A DNA stretch of 64,000 nt from Pterois miles (lineage: Eukaryota; Chordata; Actinopteri; Perciformes; Scorpaenidae), in NCBI GenBank assembly GCA_947000775.1, contig CAMQGK010000299.1, positions 4,043,501 through 4,107,500 of the forward strand. The letters run 5' to 3'. A model generated the notes under the pieces. It made no database searches. It saw nothing but the letters and a program-made list of their open reading frames with translations, and was not told the DNA's origin. A program made the position numbers and the translations under genes. Of this stretch, positions 43,396 to 57,023 are shown piece by piece (the stretch's first letter is position 1; each line of letters starts with the position of its first letter).

Positions 43396-46300
43396 ACTGA
43401 CCAAAACAAATTAGGTTTCCTGAAGATTGTTATATTGCTCAGTCAATAGGCTCAAAGTTTGATTTCTGCTCTCTGTGGGACCAGTTTCAAAAGAAACTGC
43501 TACATGTCTACATGTCTGTGGTCAGGGAGTTTACTTTATGTTGAAACTGCAAAAAGTCTCTGTTTCCATTTTTTAAAATAAGCGAGCTACATTTAGATTT
43601 ACCGAAGCTTTTGATGAACATTCATTTATTCATGTATTTTCCTTTTTCTAGAATTACCAGTAATTAACCCACAAAGGCTTTTAAACACAGTTAGTCTGTG
43701 AATAAACTTTTACATACATCTTATTCATTTTTTAAAAAATGATCTGTATTTTTCTCAATGTAGAATAACTTGTTTGAATAGTATGTTTGTATTCAACTAC
43801 TTGGTGAAGCTGGAAAATAAACTAATGCAATATGAATTTTTTAATTAAACTTCACATTGTCTTGGGTTGGGTTATCATTAAACTTTGTCAAGGCTTGAAA
43901 GCTGTTTTTTTCTTGTTCTCAAAAACTGTGCCATAGATAAGTTCTGCAATTTCCTGTATTTGTGTGACTGTTCTAGTGAAGGCCTTTGTCTGTTTGGTCC
44001 ACATTATCAGTGACTGTTTCTTAATGTTTGTAGATATCACCATGATAGCTTGGTATTAGGTTAAAAAAAATACCTGAAAAATAGTTGATTTTGTCAATAT
44101 CAGCACTATGTTGCCATCTTTAGAGATTAGTTAAAGGTTACTAAATCTGTAGTGATGTGTTACATCAGCTTTCATATATTTTCAGTGGCTGATTGTTTAT
44201 GAATTTGAATCGATATTCACATATAATATGTACATACATTACACATATATATGTAACATATAAAGTTGCTCTGTTGCGGAGAAAAGGTCACAAAAAAGAG
44301 GTGATGTGAGTTGCCACATAAAAGGAACTGAAAATATTGTGTGGCCCTTCATGTGAATGAATAAGCTTTCTAACCTGTCAGAGGTTATTTAGAGTGCAGC
44401 CTACTTCAAGTAACAAAGATAAGATCGCACACAGTTTGTGTCCACTGCGACACCTTTATATGGATGCCTGTTGCCTGCATGTAGGTAGATGTCTCATCAC
44501 AAAACCAGCCCATATTTTCACACTGTGGCCACCATACTGATCTTCACTTGAGATTAGCCACTCTGTACGCAACACAATATTTAGGAAGTGAGAAGAGGTG
44601 AGAAAAAATGTTTTTTTTTTTTTTATTTTGTCATAAAAGGGCACAATATAAACTGACAGTATGTACTTGCTAAAAGGAAGTGCAAGTTGACTAATCAAAT
44701 GTGGGACAAAGAGTATGTAAGTCTGAGATGGAGACTATAATTTTGATATGTCTATCTAGCTGAAATAATACACATTTCTATTCTGCCCCTGATCCTGTAG
44801 CATCTCAATGCTTTATCTGAATGCATCCATAGATCTACACGTCTCTTTTTGATCCACACGTTTCTTGCGAAACTCACATGAACTGCAAATGCAGCCCTGT
44901 GATGACAGCCTTCCCTGCTTTCTTCACAGCCATTGGATAAAAGCCAGATTTTTAAAAAGCGTCTGTCATGCAGTGGTTTTAACATGAAAATGTGAGACAC
45001 CGTCTCAATATGTGGGATGTGGGACAAGGGCTAAAAATGCTGTGTAGTCCCTCGTATTGTGGCACACCTGGTCACCCTATTCAAAAATTAGACATGGAAA
45101 TTTCAGCTTGAGCATATTATGAAGTATCTTTTATTATTTTGCAGCTTCCTCATTAAAAGCTCATCTTTTCTATTTTTTTTCAAGCTTTTATAATGCAACC
45201 TCTTTAGATGTTGTTGTGTGAATGACTTTAATGCCTCTAGGCACCACAAGATGGCCCTATATGCATGGTGGTGTGTTTTATCTGCTGTATTGTGGATTTG
45301 TGAACAATATTAAACTGTCAGCTTGGTGAAATAAGCAGAAATGCCTCTAATAAGTGAAGTTCCCCGAGGTGGTCCTGTCAGTACAGGAAGGTCTTTCTCT
45401 GGTATTCTGGTGTTTGTGTGGTGCTTATTTGACGTGGCTTTGTATTATTCTGACAGAGAAAAGGTCAGTTGAAATGTTAATGATGTACACATTTTGTTTA
45501 CGGTGTGTGTATTGGGCTGGCGCTGCAGTGCGAGCAGGTACTCGAGCATTTCAATTGAATTTCTGTCAAAACTCTGCTGGCTTTTCAGGAGTCAACAACC
45601 TCGCTGACAAGGTGCATCTAATTCATCTGGCTCCTTTGTTTTGATGACTCACTACTTAGATGTCATTGCATCTGATTCATCACTGTGGCGGAGAAATACT
45701 CTTCCCTGCAGATACTGTGGAAAGATGCTATCCTCAGTGTGACGTGGGCATGAACTTAACAAATTTGAAGGTTTAATGCAGGCTCATCTGCCCACCAGAT
45801 TCATTAGTAAGTCAATTGAAGTTTCATTTCATACTTCTAGGTAACTGAGGAAAAAGTGAAGACATATCAGCTGACAGACCATTAATCAACAGGAACAAAG
45901 CTTGTTCAGTGTAATACATCAAATTAAGTGAATTTCATAACTTTAGTTCATGACAAATTGTGAAACTCTGGCCCCACAGTTTTCTTTGGTTTAGTGTATC
46001 ATTCCTAAGAAAAATGCAAAGCCACTCAAAGCAATCTACATGCCAGCGGTGGAAAATACAGCAGGGTGCCCGTTTTATCTCAAACAAATATGCTGTCATG
46101 TCAGTTGTTTGAGCGTGACAGCGATTGGATGTGAGTGTTGAGTCATTTTGTTGGAAGTGTCGACAGCCAGCATCATCCCTGACTCAATCATCAGATGGAT
46201 TTCACGAGCAGCGGTAGCAGAATATTTACACCCACTGGGAGTATGGGGACTAACTTCTAGACAGATCAAATACTGGAGCCGGTGCGGCTAAATAAAACCA

Positions 46301-49080
46301 CTAAACATCCTGCCCCAGACTCCACATGGAAGAGCACCTACAGTCTAAAATCTAGGCGTATTACACAGCAGTATTACAATATTCAAATAGTTGTGCTTGG
46401 ATGCAGATAGATTAACCTGAGGGAAAATTGTATCCACTACAAATACAAACCACTTGTCATATTAAGACCTTGTGACTCCATTTTCAGCGGCTTTTATATT
46501 TGAACAATAACACATTTCCTTTAGGGTTTCCTCTGGGCTAGTTTTGAAAACCTTTGTCCCTTTAGATGTCAAGCCAGTTAGTGAATAGTTAACATTTAAG
46601 AGAGGCAAAATTCAGCCAAAAGCTCAAGGCCTACTATAGATACACATGTATTACAGCTATTGTTCATGTCCCATGTGAAAGTGCATCCTGATTTATTTGA
46701 AGTTACCTCTGTATGACTTCAATAATGTAATAAACATACTTAGCATATTTTAAGCCAAACCATGATATTTTTACTAAACCAAGTCATTTGTTGCCTAAAC
46801 CTAACCAAGCAATTTTGTTACATTTTTGTTTTGTTTCAATTTACAATTAGTTAAGTTATAGTTGATTACACGTTTAAAACGGCGACTGTAATTTGGGAGG
46901 ATACACATTTCCTCTAAAACTTAACTGAGAATGCAGCTTAGTCATATGGGAGTGTAATTTTGTTGGAGGATAGTGTTGGTCTGTGGCACTCTGCCTCATG
47001 ACCATTTGTTACCACTGAAAAGACTAAATAAAACAAATACAGAGTTCTTTGTATTTTTTGTATCATGTTCCTGAAACAGCTGGGCACTGTAGTTTTTAGA
47101 AAATGTATCTCAAACAGGAGGAAACAGTGCCTTTTCTGGGGACTATTTTCAACAGCGGATTAATATACAGTCAGTGTTTTAGTGTGTATTTACAGCAACA
47201 ACTACAGTGCCCATGTTCAACGTGATTGAAGGAAGTTATCACTCAGTGCAAAGATGTGGCTCAATGATGTGGTTTTATTAGTTTTGGACAACAATGGAAG
47301 TCTATGGCACAGAGCATTAAATGAGATCGGGCTTTACTACACAGGAAATACTTCAATTCATTGTTGGTTTTGGTCTTTTAATGGCATTTATTGACAATGA
47401 ATGATGAAATATATGAAGAAATATATCTTTACCAGTCTTTGTGCCAACTTGCTGCTTCGGATGACCTGGTCCTTGGCAACTTGGCCTGACATGACTGAGG
47501 ACATCAACAGCCTTTTATACCATCTTTTGTTCATCCTATATATAAATATGCAATGCCCTATCTGCAGCTACCTCACACCAAAAATTGCTTTGCATGCTGC
47601 TGACCCTAAAAGCTTCCCTGGTGTGCCTCAAGCTAATTTTTCACCTCATTAGCCCGAACAGACATAAAAAACTGGGACACAGTGTGAGGACAAAGCAGGT
47701 TTGTGTGTATATCCACCGCAGGAAAGCACAGGACAATGCAGCGGAGAGGGAGGCCACGTTTACTGGATTGTTTGTACACTACAGATCTCAAAGGCGTAAT
47801 GACAATGAATGATGTGATAAGAAATGGCAGCAATGCATCACAGAGAGTCACATGCAAGTGTGCAGAGGTATTTCCACCTATGTGTGTCGATATGTTATTG
47901 CACACGCACGTGCATGGTCTAACCAGGAGGTGAGGGCAGAGTTTGACGTTGATGAATAATGTGGGGAGGTCGGTGTTCTCTCCTTTCCTTCCTCTCTGTC
48001 TTGTGAGCACAGAGGAAGCTTTCTCCTTTTTTTTTTTTTTTTTTTTTCGAGAGCACCCACAGACCCTCATCAGCATTCAACGTGCATCACCACTTCACTG
48101 CATCCAATCACGTGCGCTTACCATTCAGAGTGCATGTGTGTGTGGACAATGTGTGTGTGATGAAGGGAGACAGGCAGAGAGAATCCCTTTGTGTTCACTG
48201 TGAATCCCCAAGGTCATGCACAGGCGCTCCCGAGCAGATCCGTGACCGGCGCCAAGTGTGAGGTGGAGATGATATTCCAGGTCAAAGTGTGGGATTAGGA
48301 TTTTGTGCTGTACATTTAGGTTAATGGCAACACTGCTGTGCTTCTGACTGACCAGATGTGTGTTGGATTATTGATCTAAAGTGATGCTTCATCTCCCTTC
48401 TCATCACCAGCAGAGAAAACGTTCAGTCTGAGCTTATTTTGATGAAATTAACTTTCCCCCAGTGAATATTCCCACGTAATCCAAACGGGTTAACAGCTTA
48501 GAGGGGATGAGATGTGTGAGAGAAGCAGGAGCTCGGCCACCACAAGTCGATTTCTCCGAGAGATTGCAGTCATGTTTGATACCCAGTTCCCATGGCAACC
48601 GGCGACCGTGGTGTACCTGACCTACATATGTGCTGTATGTACATAAACACGCGCTAACCATCTGTTACTGCCGCTTCGTACAGCCACTCGTGGGGACGTT
48701 GAGTGGCTGCTGAATGAGTCTGATCAGAGATGGCAAAGAACAAACAGCGGAGCCGCGAGCTGCTTTCACCGTCTCCGAGAAGCTGTCAATGAGTTGTGTC
48801 AACAATGGCTGGAAGTCACATTGAGACTGTGTTTGCGATAGGCACTTCGACTTATAATGATTAATTTATTTTTTTATATATATTTTTATTCTTATTTTTA
48901 TTATTTATTTTTTATTTATTATGTTGACATATAATTTGTGACAAGATGGCAATACCAGCAATTTAAAGTGCCACAAATAGTTACTAAAATATATATCATT
49001 CAAAACCAATTAAACCCAAAGAGCAATTTCAACAGTTCAGAGATTTGACAGCAAACTGACTTTACTGCTATACTACTATA
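43396..49080. other. gene-poor interval
   Basis: No convincing exon on either strand. A fish repeat fragment (ttgttgcctaaacctaaccaag) lies at about 46780-46810, with a related piece at 53515-53565. A poly-T run is at 48028-48047 and an AT-rich low-complexity stretch at 48860-48925. Blocks at 45740-45900 and 46080-46260 look unique and could be conserved non-coding sequence. Confidence 0.4.
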
Positions 49081-49084
49081 CTGC

Positions 49085-50220
49085 AATGGTGGAAAGTACA
49101 GTACTTAAGTACAATTGTGAGGTACTTATACTTACATTTCTACTCCACTATATTTCAGAGACAAATATTTATTTTACCTTTTATTCAATGGCATTTCAAT
49201 TACAGTATACACTATATTATATAGTAATTAGGGTTAAATATTTAGTCATGATTAATTGCATGATTGTCCATAGTTAATAGCAATTAATTGTAAATGAATC
49301 ACATTTTTTGTTCATCTGTTCAAAGTATACCTTAAAGGGAGATTTGTCAAGACTTTAAAACTCTTATTAACATGGGAGTGGGCAAATATGCTGCTTTATC
49401 CAAATGTGTGTCTAATATTTGAATCAGTTACCAACACTAAATAATGACAAATATTGTCCAGAAACCCTCACAGGTACTGCATTTAACGTAAAAAAAATAT
49501 GCTCAAATCATAACATGGCAAACTGCAGCTCAACAGGCAACAACAACTGTCAGTGTGTCAGTGTGCTGACTTGACTATGACTTGCCCCAAACTGCATGTG
49601 ATTATCATAAAGTGGGCAGGTCTGTAAAGAGGAGACTCGTGGGTACCCAGAGAACCCATTTTCATTCACAAGGTCAGAGGTCAAGGATGCCCCTTTGAAA
49701 ATGACCATGCCAACTTTTCCTCACCAAAATTTAGCTCAAGTTTGGAGTGTTATTTAACTTCCTTAACCCCCTTTCCTCTGTACCAATGGATTCCTGAGAT
49801 TTCTAGTTTCATATGATGCTGATATCTTCACTCTAGCTTTAAAACTGAGCCCACTACAACTTAAAAATCACTAGTTGCTTTGATGCGTTCAAGAAATTAG
49901 TGGCGTTAAAAGTAATTTCCCTTAACATGTTAAATTTGACAGTCCTAATAGTAATAGTTACTATAGTTAATCAACAAATAAATTGGTGATGATGTATTAT
50001 TATGCTGTCCCTCAGTATATAAAAGAATCTAAAATTAGCGCCGCATTTATCAGATGCAACATTAAAGTGATGCTTACACATAAATGCATCAATAATTATA
50101 CTCTAATGATGGTATATTACATGAAGTATTTTTCATAATTATACTCTAATGATGGTATTTTACACTGAGTACATTTCATTTTACTTGTAACCGTATTTCT
50201 GCACTGAGGTATTGTTACTT
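49085..50220. mobile_element. 'agtacttaagtac'-type repeat interrupted by a hAT-like element
   Basis: Begins gtggaaagtacagtacttaagtac and resumes after 49955 with ttactatagttaatcaac, ending near attgttacttc. It contains a short tandem duplication (ataattatactctaatgatgg at 50092 and 50136). Confidence 0.55.
49229..49947. mobile_element. non-autonomous hAT-like element, 719 bp, with 8-bp TSD
   Basis: Flanked by perfect 8-bp direct repeats atagtaat at 49221-49228 and 49948-49955. Ends are taggg... and ...cccta-like (agtccta), weakly inverted. Internal sequence (taccaatggattcctgag, ctagtttcatatgatgctga, ttaaaactgagcccactac) belongs to a family I recognise as abundant in fish. It has no transposase and sits inside the repeat at 49085-50220. 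Confidence 0.8.
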
Positions 50221-50839
50221 CAAATAACCTTTGAGGGCATGCCAGACTAGCAGGTAGATATTATGTAGATACTTGTTGACACCACATTGTTACAGAAGAA
50301 AAGGCAGGACTTCAAGCAAGGTGTTTCCATCATTTCAGGAGCAGTGTTTCTGTGGGGGACTCTGAGCTTTGTAACTTTGCCGACCTTTTACATGCACAAA
50401 AAATATAACACACCAAAGGAAAGAGGACAAGCACAAAAGCACAAGAGGTCACCTTTAAAACAAACTCCATATACTAGACATGTATAGAAGATGTTATTTG
50501 TCACAAGATGCATCTGTTGATGCCTGACTGCAAATTGCTTTTGTGACACCATCCACCACTTACACAGCCTCCAGTTCAATAGATGTCACAGTGGAGTCAG
50601 CTGATAGATTATCAATGATTGATGGAAGAGAGGGTTGACATTAAACTGAAACTCGGCTAAAGTTCAAGTGGATTTATGGTCAAATAGGATTGTGCAATAT
50701 GGCTGACATGAAGTCTGAGAGTGATTGAGGAGCCATACATTGCTGTGACACTTAACGTATGGACGATATATTTTGATGAAGTGGGCCATCATATATGACA
50801 CTTCATAACACCTCTCGTGTCCCAAAAGACAGCCTAAAA

Positions 50840-51185
50840 GGTAAGATTAAGTCCAAGGATGTGGTATAGCACAGTGGTCCTCGCTTTGTGTTGCAATATG
50901 GTGGTTCAGTCCCCGGCTGCTCCAGTCACATGTCGATGTGTCCTTGAGCAAGATACTTTCTCCAAATTCTCCCGGAGGCATCGTTGTGTGAATGAAACGA
51001 ATGAGTATTTAGAAGTATTTAGATTAGATCCTGATGGGCAAAGCTGGCACCCTGCATGTCAGCCTCTGTCATCAGTGTATGAATGTGTGTGTGAATGAGT
51101 GAATGCTGACGTGTAGTGTGAAGCGCTTTGAGTGTCTGGAAGGTTAGAAAGATGGTATATAAATGCAAGTCCATTTACCATAAAA
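50840..51185 (+). mobile_element. SINE-like repeat
   Basis: Contains gtggttcagtccccggctgctc and tccttgagcaagatac, then the 3' portion gtgtagtgtgaagcgctttgag and tataaatgcaagtccatttacc. The layout of an RNA-polymerase-III-like head and a LINE-type 3' tail is that of a tRNA-derived fish SINE. I did not confirm both box motifs. Confidence 0.55.
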
Positions 51186-51667
51186 TTTTAGTTTCACTTA
51201 TTGTTGTTTTTCTTTCTTGTAACACACAGAATTGTTATTAATCATACAATGTAATTTGTTTTTTGGTCATTTGGGGGGCAGCGGAAACACAATATTGACA
51301 TACCTTTTAAGTTGATATGGCAAACATTTTAGCCAACAGTTGCTTATTTACAAATCCAGCAGTTACAGAGCAACATTAGCATTCATTTGGCGACATGTTC
51401 CTGGTCACCTGATGAATGTAAATTCAATAATTACTCTCCTTTTAGCTCTATTTTTGGTCTCCACCGCTTTGTGGCTATTCAGCGACCAAATGCTCCGATT
51501 ATGTTCAGTAGCTAGTTGCTAACTGTGTCTATCTGCCATTTGGTGCTGAGCAGGTAGTGCTTGAAAACTATTGCATGCCGTGGCTGAAAAAAGACGCTAT
51601 GAATCTCTGTAGAGCCGCAGAGTCAGGCTATAAATGTCTCCCTGTGGATCCATCATGTGTTGTTAAT

Positions 51668-51680
51668 GATAATAATAATA

Positions 51681-51719
<39 letters not shown>
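51668..51719. repeat. (AAT)n microsatellite, first copy
   Basis: About 17 AAT units with one ATA slip near the start. Confidence 0.9.
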
Positions 51720-51721
<2 letters not shown>

Positions 51722-52856
51722 CAGGTTTGTTAATAATAATGTTGTGAGCAGCTTTATGACTGCTGGTATCGATTGGGATGGGGTGTTGGGTTGAGGTAAA
51801 AGTGAAAACCTCTGATTGGTGGGCCGGTGGCGGGCTTGGGGGGGGGTCCTGGTTTGGGGCGCCCTCCTCAGGTGTTCGTGTTGACCAGATGGGGGGGGTG
51901 GTGGTTATCCCTGGCGTTGGGCCGCGGCTCGCCCTGGTCCCTTGGCTGGGGGTTGTGCCTGCGTGGGCCTTCTGTCTCCCCTCCCTGGGTGGGTGGGTGG
52001 TTGCGCCTCTCTGGGGGGGCGGGGGGGGGGGTTGGTGGGCCTCCCCCTGCCCCTCAGGGCGGGGGTGCGGTGGGGGGGGGGGGGGGGGGGGTGGGGAGGG
52101 CGGCCGGGTCGCCCGTGCTTGCGTGCGGGTGCTGGGGTGGTGTGTCCTGGAGGGGGTGCATGGGGGGGGAGGGGCTGGGGTTTGCCGGGAGTATGGGGGG
52201 TTCGGCCTTGGGGGGTGCCCTGGTTGGGCTGGGCTGGAGGGGGTGGGGGCTCCCTGGGGTGAGGGGGAGGAATGGGGGGGGTCGCCCTGCGCTCCCCCAG
52301 CTTCAGGAGTTTCCCCCCCCCGCTCCCTGCCCGCCTCGCCTGGGTGTGCCGCCTGCTCCCCCCGCGTGGCCGTGCGTTGGTGGTTGGCCTGCTGGGGTGG
52401 CCCGGGCGTCCTCCCCTCCTGCTGGCCCGGTCCCGGTGGTGCTGCTTGCTGTGTTGCTGGGGGTCCTCTCGGGGGGGGGGTCACTGGGCTGGGGTTGGGG
52501 TCCGCTGCTGGCTGTCTCCGAGGGTGGGGTGTGTCCCGCTGGCATTGTGGGCTGGGGGGCGGCGTCCGTCCCCGGGTGGGCTGGGGGGAGGGGGGGGTTG
52601 GCGGTTCGCTGCCGGGGGGTTCTGGGGGGCGCTGGTCTCCTCCTGGGTCTGCTGTCCGGGGGGGCGGGGTGGGGGTTCCGCGGGGGGGGTGGCCGTGGGC
52701 GGCGCGGTGGGCTGCGTGTGGGTGAGCCTGGGGGGGGGGGGGGGCGCCGGCTGGGGGGGCGGGGGGGGGGTGGGGGGGGGGGGGGCTGCAGGTGGGGGTG
52801 TGTGAATGGGGGAAAGGGGTGGGAGGTAGGCTTATGCGTGGATCATGTGTTGTTAA

Positions 52857-52870
52857 TGATAATAATAATA

Positions 52871-52904
<34 letters not shown>
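52857..52904. repeat. (AAT)n microsatellite, second copy
   Basis: About 16 AAT units in the duplicated flank of the GC-rich unit. Confidence 0.9.
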
Positions 52905-52908
<4 letters not shown>

Positions 52909-53829
52909 CATGGTTTTGTATAATAATAATGTTGTCGAAAGCAGCTTTAAATAGAACTGTCTTGGTTAAACTCTGTTAACTTGTGAGATGGGGTGCTTAG
53001 GCGTCACTTCATGTTCAGCGTTAAAAGGCTGAAAACAACCTCCTGTATGGATGAGAGCTCACATGTACTTGACGTAGCTATATGTCTAAAATAACTCGCG
53101 GACCTTCTTGCCCTCTTTCTCTTTCCTCTGCATTTCCTTTTCTCCACGAGATGTTCGGTCTGTCTCCTGGGTGCGCTGTAGATCCAAAATAGCTGTTACC
53201 TCTCTCCTCTTCTTCTTGCTCTTTTCCCCTCCTCTCCTCTCCCCTTCCATGTTTCATCGATTCTGCCTCGACCAGGCAGGGGACAGTGTTCCCCTGTGGG
53301 GCATTCTGGGTAATAAATCTAATTCCTGTCTACACGTAGAGGCTCATGGGAAGGTTCTGGCCCACTTTTCACCTCGACAAATATATCCACAAAATGGAGG
53401 AAAGTGGGCCAAAAAAGTGGCAAAAAGGTGCACCTGAATATATGCATTTGCTAAAATCCAGCTTGCTAACTTGTCACATACCAGTGCTTTGTTACGCCCC
53501 TTAGCATCACTTTAGGATTAGGCAACAAAACCACTATAGTTAGGTTTAAGAAAGAACTACATGATTATTCTTAAAACTACCACCTTTGTACAGTGAAAGG
53601 CAATCGTTTTCGAATAATGTTCTTTACTGCTGCACACAATATCAATTAAATGTAAAATCATGACCACAGATAATGCAGAACAGTGGTTTCCAACCTGTTT
53701 TTCAGTTTATGAGCTCAAGTACACCTTCATTAACATCAACCTGCCATGTTCCAGATGTGTTCATTTTATATAATCTGGATGTTGATTCACACACATATTA
53801 CAACAGTATTTTTTCCATCCAAACCTGCT

Positions 53830-53905
53830 AAGAAGAAGAAGAAGAAGAAGAAGATATTCCTTTATTAGTCCCACAGTGGGGAAATTCATTTTTACAATTT
53901 CTCAT
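53830..53905 (-). mobile_element. retroelement 3'-end repeat H, truncated copy 2
   Basis: Only the tail remains: (GAA)n followed by gatattcctttattagtccc and acagtggggaaattca, identical in order to copy 1 at 38859. Confidence 0.7.
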
Positions 53906-56900
53906 GTTAATGTCATGATTAATGGTAATTTTGGTGAAGTTTACATTTGTACTGCTAGTGAGAGAGACCACATTGCAACCATTTTTCCATTACATAAGCT
54001 AATTAATAATTTAAGCATTACTTTGAACTATTTCAACCACTTATCCAAAACTTTCAACTATCTATTTCATTTATTTATTACTTTTAGCTAACTGTTGAGA
54101 CTGCTGTGCTTCCTCAATAATTAGTGTTCAAGCAACTGAATCACAAAGACTTTGTCTTTAATTTTTTTTCCAGCAGATTTTGCCTGCTATGAGGTTTGAT
54201 TTGTTCATGTATTGTACAACTAAAATCACAATAACACACTTACTGGATAATTTATAAAAAAAAAGTCTGGATATATCTATTTAAAAAGATTAGAAAAAGA
54301 TTTTTGATACTTTGTAGCAAAGACTAATGAAATATTCAGTTTCAATCCCTATTTATTGGCGTTTAGCCTTCTCATTCTCCTTGACGCAGAAATCTAACAT
54401 CATTATCAAGTACATATCTTTCCCCACGATAATAAAAAAAGTAATCTCTAACACTATTATAATAAATGAAGTAGTTACCAAATAAAAGGAACATATGATG
54501 TATCTACATTCGCTTGGCGAATCCATCAATATCCATCAGTAAGTATAGGGAGGGCTTTAAGGAAAATAGGTTGGGAACGACTGCTCTGGGGTATAAGAAC
54601 CCCTGATTGGGGGTACAAGTTATCTTTAAAACTGTGAAATCAGTTTATAATCATAATAACCGTTCGGTTTATACATATCTTCGTAGAATGAGAAGATAGA
54701 ATTGAATGTTGGCACGAGGAGGCTTTATTTAGATCCTTCTTCAAGTTTGCAGTATAATCTATGATTTCCTTATGTACTGATGATTGACTACGAATAGCAG
54801 TTATCTTCATGCAGCAGTTATACTGTATGTCTTCTATGTCTACTAAAATTATTTATATCTTACAAGATGTATAACTTCATGAATAATGAAGGGCGTCAAC
54901 GATGCTAGCTCATTACAGTAAAGGCTAAATGTCATATGAGGACCATAATATGTATGACTCACTTCCTCTGTTCTAGACACTATTTGTCTGTCACAATAAT
55001 TTCCAATGTATTCTTTCCCCTCTCATTTCTGTTCAACATTAAGACGAGGGAAAGAGCGAGCCTGGTGCACGTCTCCGTGACAAAAGACATGAAGACACAG
55101 GACTAAGATCAACATCTCTATTAGCAGCTGTTGTGCTGAGAATTGGGCCAGGGAAATAAAGCCATGTAATTATAGTCTCTTTTCACAGATTTGTGAGAAA
55201 ACCAGAGCTATTTGTATAGCAATTACGTGATCACATATAACAAAACTACCGTCTGGCTCTGAACAAACTGCATCGCACTGATTGGAAAGCCAGAGGGGAT
55301 GAGAAAGTGCACTTCGGGACAGTAAAGTAAAATGGCCTTGTCAGGTTCAGTCATGTAAGCGGTGGAGTATGCTACGGAGCACCAGCTGTCCACCACATGG
55401 AAAAAGTTGCAGCTTTTTTCCACAGTAGGTTGCTCACATTCCTTCTGCAAAGCACAGAAGCTGCAAAATAAAACAATTTTCTTAATCAATGCCAAGCCAA
55501 GACAAACTGAAAGAGATCCAAGTGCACAAAAATAAAGCAATTTTTTTATCCTGTGAGTTCAGTCCACAAATTAAATAACATTTCTATTACTTCAGTGCTT
55601 TGGACATGTAAACCAAAACATGTCCAAAACATGGACAATAGATATGCATCTAGAAAATACTTATCGCACATGGTGAGACACATTTCCCCTGCACTGTGAG
55701 CAACAATATTGGTGTGACTTTTGGCTATAACTGTACACTTTCAACTTTGGTGAAACTGGTTTTCATATCTTCATATCTTGTGTAGTTCAGCTGCACAAGG
55801 TCCTGGGAATCTTTCTGCCTGAGTGCGTCATAATAATTAAAAAAGGAATTTATAGTCTGGAGAGCATAACCATTTCTGAGGGTTCATTAATTTTGAATGG
55901 TTTTCCAGAATGGAAATGGAGGGAAATTATGTATGTTAATGCATCACACTTTGGACGTCACACAGCGCAAACAACATTAGGATTCGCTTTGTCAGTGAGT
56001 CCAGTTTGAGACAGCTGCTTCTTCTTACAGTGTAATATCTGTGCACTGACAGATACACCTTAAAACTAAATAGCCAGAAAATGGTGGAGACAAACAAGAT
56101 TGCTGCCATGTCCCTTTTTAAAGAAATACTGGGCACAAACTCTCTCATGTTTTCATTTGAGACAGTTCATTTCCTCCCAGCTGCCCACAGGAGACTGTTT
56201 CTGCTGGCACAAAGTCGACAGACACAGCGCCATGCGTGCTGATACACTATGTATGAGGAGCCACCACAATTAGCCTGGAAAGCCTTCTCTCTCCCCAAAG
56301 TGCCTTTTTTGCACTCTTTCATCTCTCCATTTGCAACATGAGCGAGCTATTTTTTGACTGCCTCCTCACTAGTGATGAATACCTCAGAAAGAAGAAAAGA
56401 AAAAACAAAGGAAGACAACCTTCTTTGTTGGAAGCCCTTTGTGTTTTCACCCTGAGCTGAAGGCGTGCTGGTTGACTTGGCACTCAGATTAATCACGTCG
56501 GAATGTCTCCTCTCATTTAGTAGCTTTTCCTCCGTGCCTAGTCACATTGTTTTTCCCACAGTTGTCATTGTTTTGCAGCCAAAGACACTTTGACAGTCGA
56601 GGAGATGTGCCTCCTCACTTGAAAGTACAACGTGATTAATAGATATCAGTGGCTTGGAGTGCATTTCTGCATGCATAAATAGACATTTAGACATATGGGC
56701 TGTCACAGAGAGAATGTGTAGTACTCTTTGTTATTCCTTTTTAAGTGCGTCACCATTTGTTATGGAAAAATCCTGTTGGACCCCTCTCGCCTCCTGCCAT
56801 AATTACTTCCTGAACAAGAAGAGGAAGTTTTTGTTTCACAGTACAGTGCTCACCAGTAACACATGCAATCCTCTCACACAGTTCATCCCTTTAAAACCTT

Positions 56901-57023
56901 TGCAAAGACATAAAACTCTGGATACGTTGCATCCATACAGTACAGTATGTGTCCTGTCCTGTCAAGGTTATTAATTGCACGCATGAAGTGTGACTCAACC
57001 TGCAGTGGGCAGACTGCTGCAGA
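53906..57023. other. gene-poor interval
   Basis: No splice-bounded exon was accepted. The 105-codon minus frame at 55223-55540 was considered and set aside. Unique-looking blocks at 55020-55240 and 56440-56650 could be conserved non-coding sequence. Confidence 0.4.

Larger units (their letters stand above)
51647..52945. repeat. 1.19-kb GC-rich unit flanked by a direct repeat of about 110 bp
   Basis: The sequence gtggatc..tcatgtgttgttaatgataataat(AAT)n...gttaataataatgttgt...agcagcttta occurs at 51647-51765 and again at 52836-52945. Between them lies about 1.07 kb of G-rich (plus strand), A-poor sequence with runs of 8 to 14 G. It reads either as 1.1 copies of a 1.19-kb satellite-like monomer or as an insertion with duplicated flanks. 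Long Gly/Trp-rich frames inside are compositional. Confidence 0.75.

Noticed and set aside
47633..48076. 147-codon minus-strand frame starting in a Lys run
   Set aside because: The Lys run is a translated poly-T tract and the rest has no splice sites or recognised motif.
51663..52954. Frames of 273 to 375 codons (Pro/Thr-rich minus, Gly/Trp-rich plus) in the GC-rich unit
   Set aside because: Several frames on both strands are open at once because stop codons need A/T. Composition explains them, and no motif or splice structure supports a gene.
55223..55540. 105-codon minus-strand frame reading KECEQPTVEKSCNFFHVVDS
   Set aside because: A possible acceptor exists but the donor is poor, no neighbouring exon fits, and I recognise no family. 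A chance frame is more likely.
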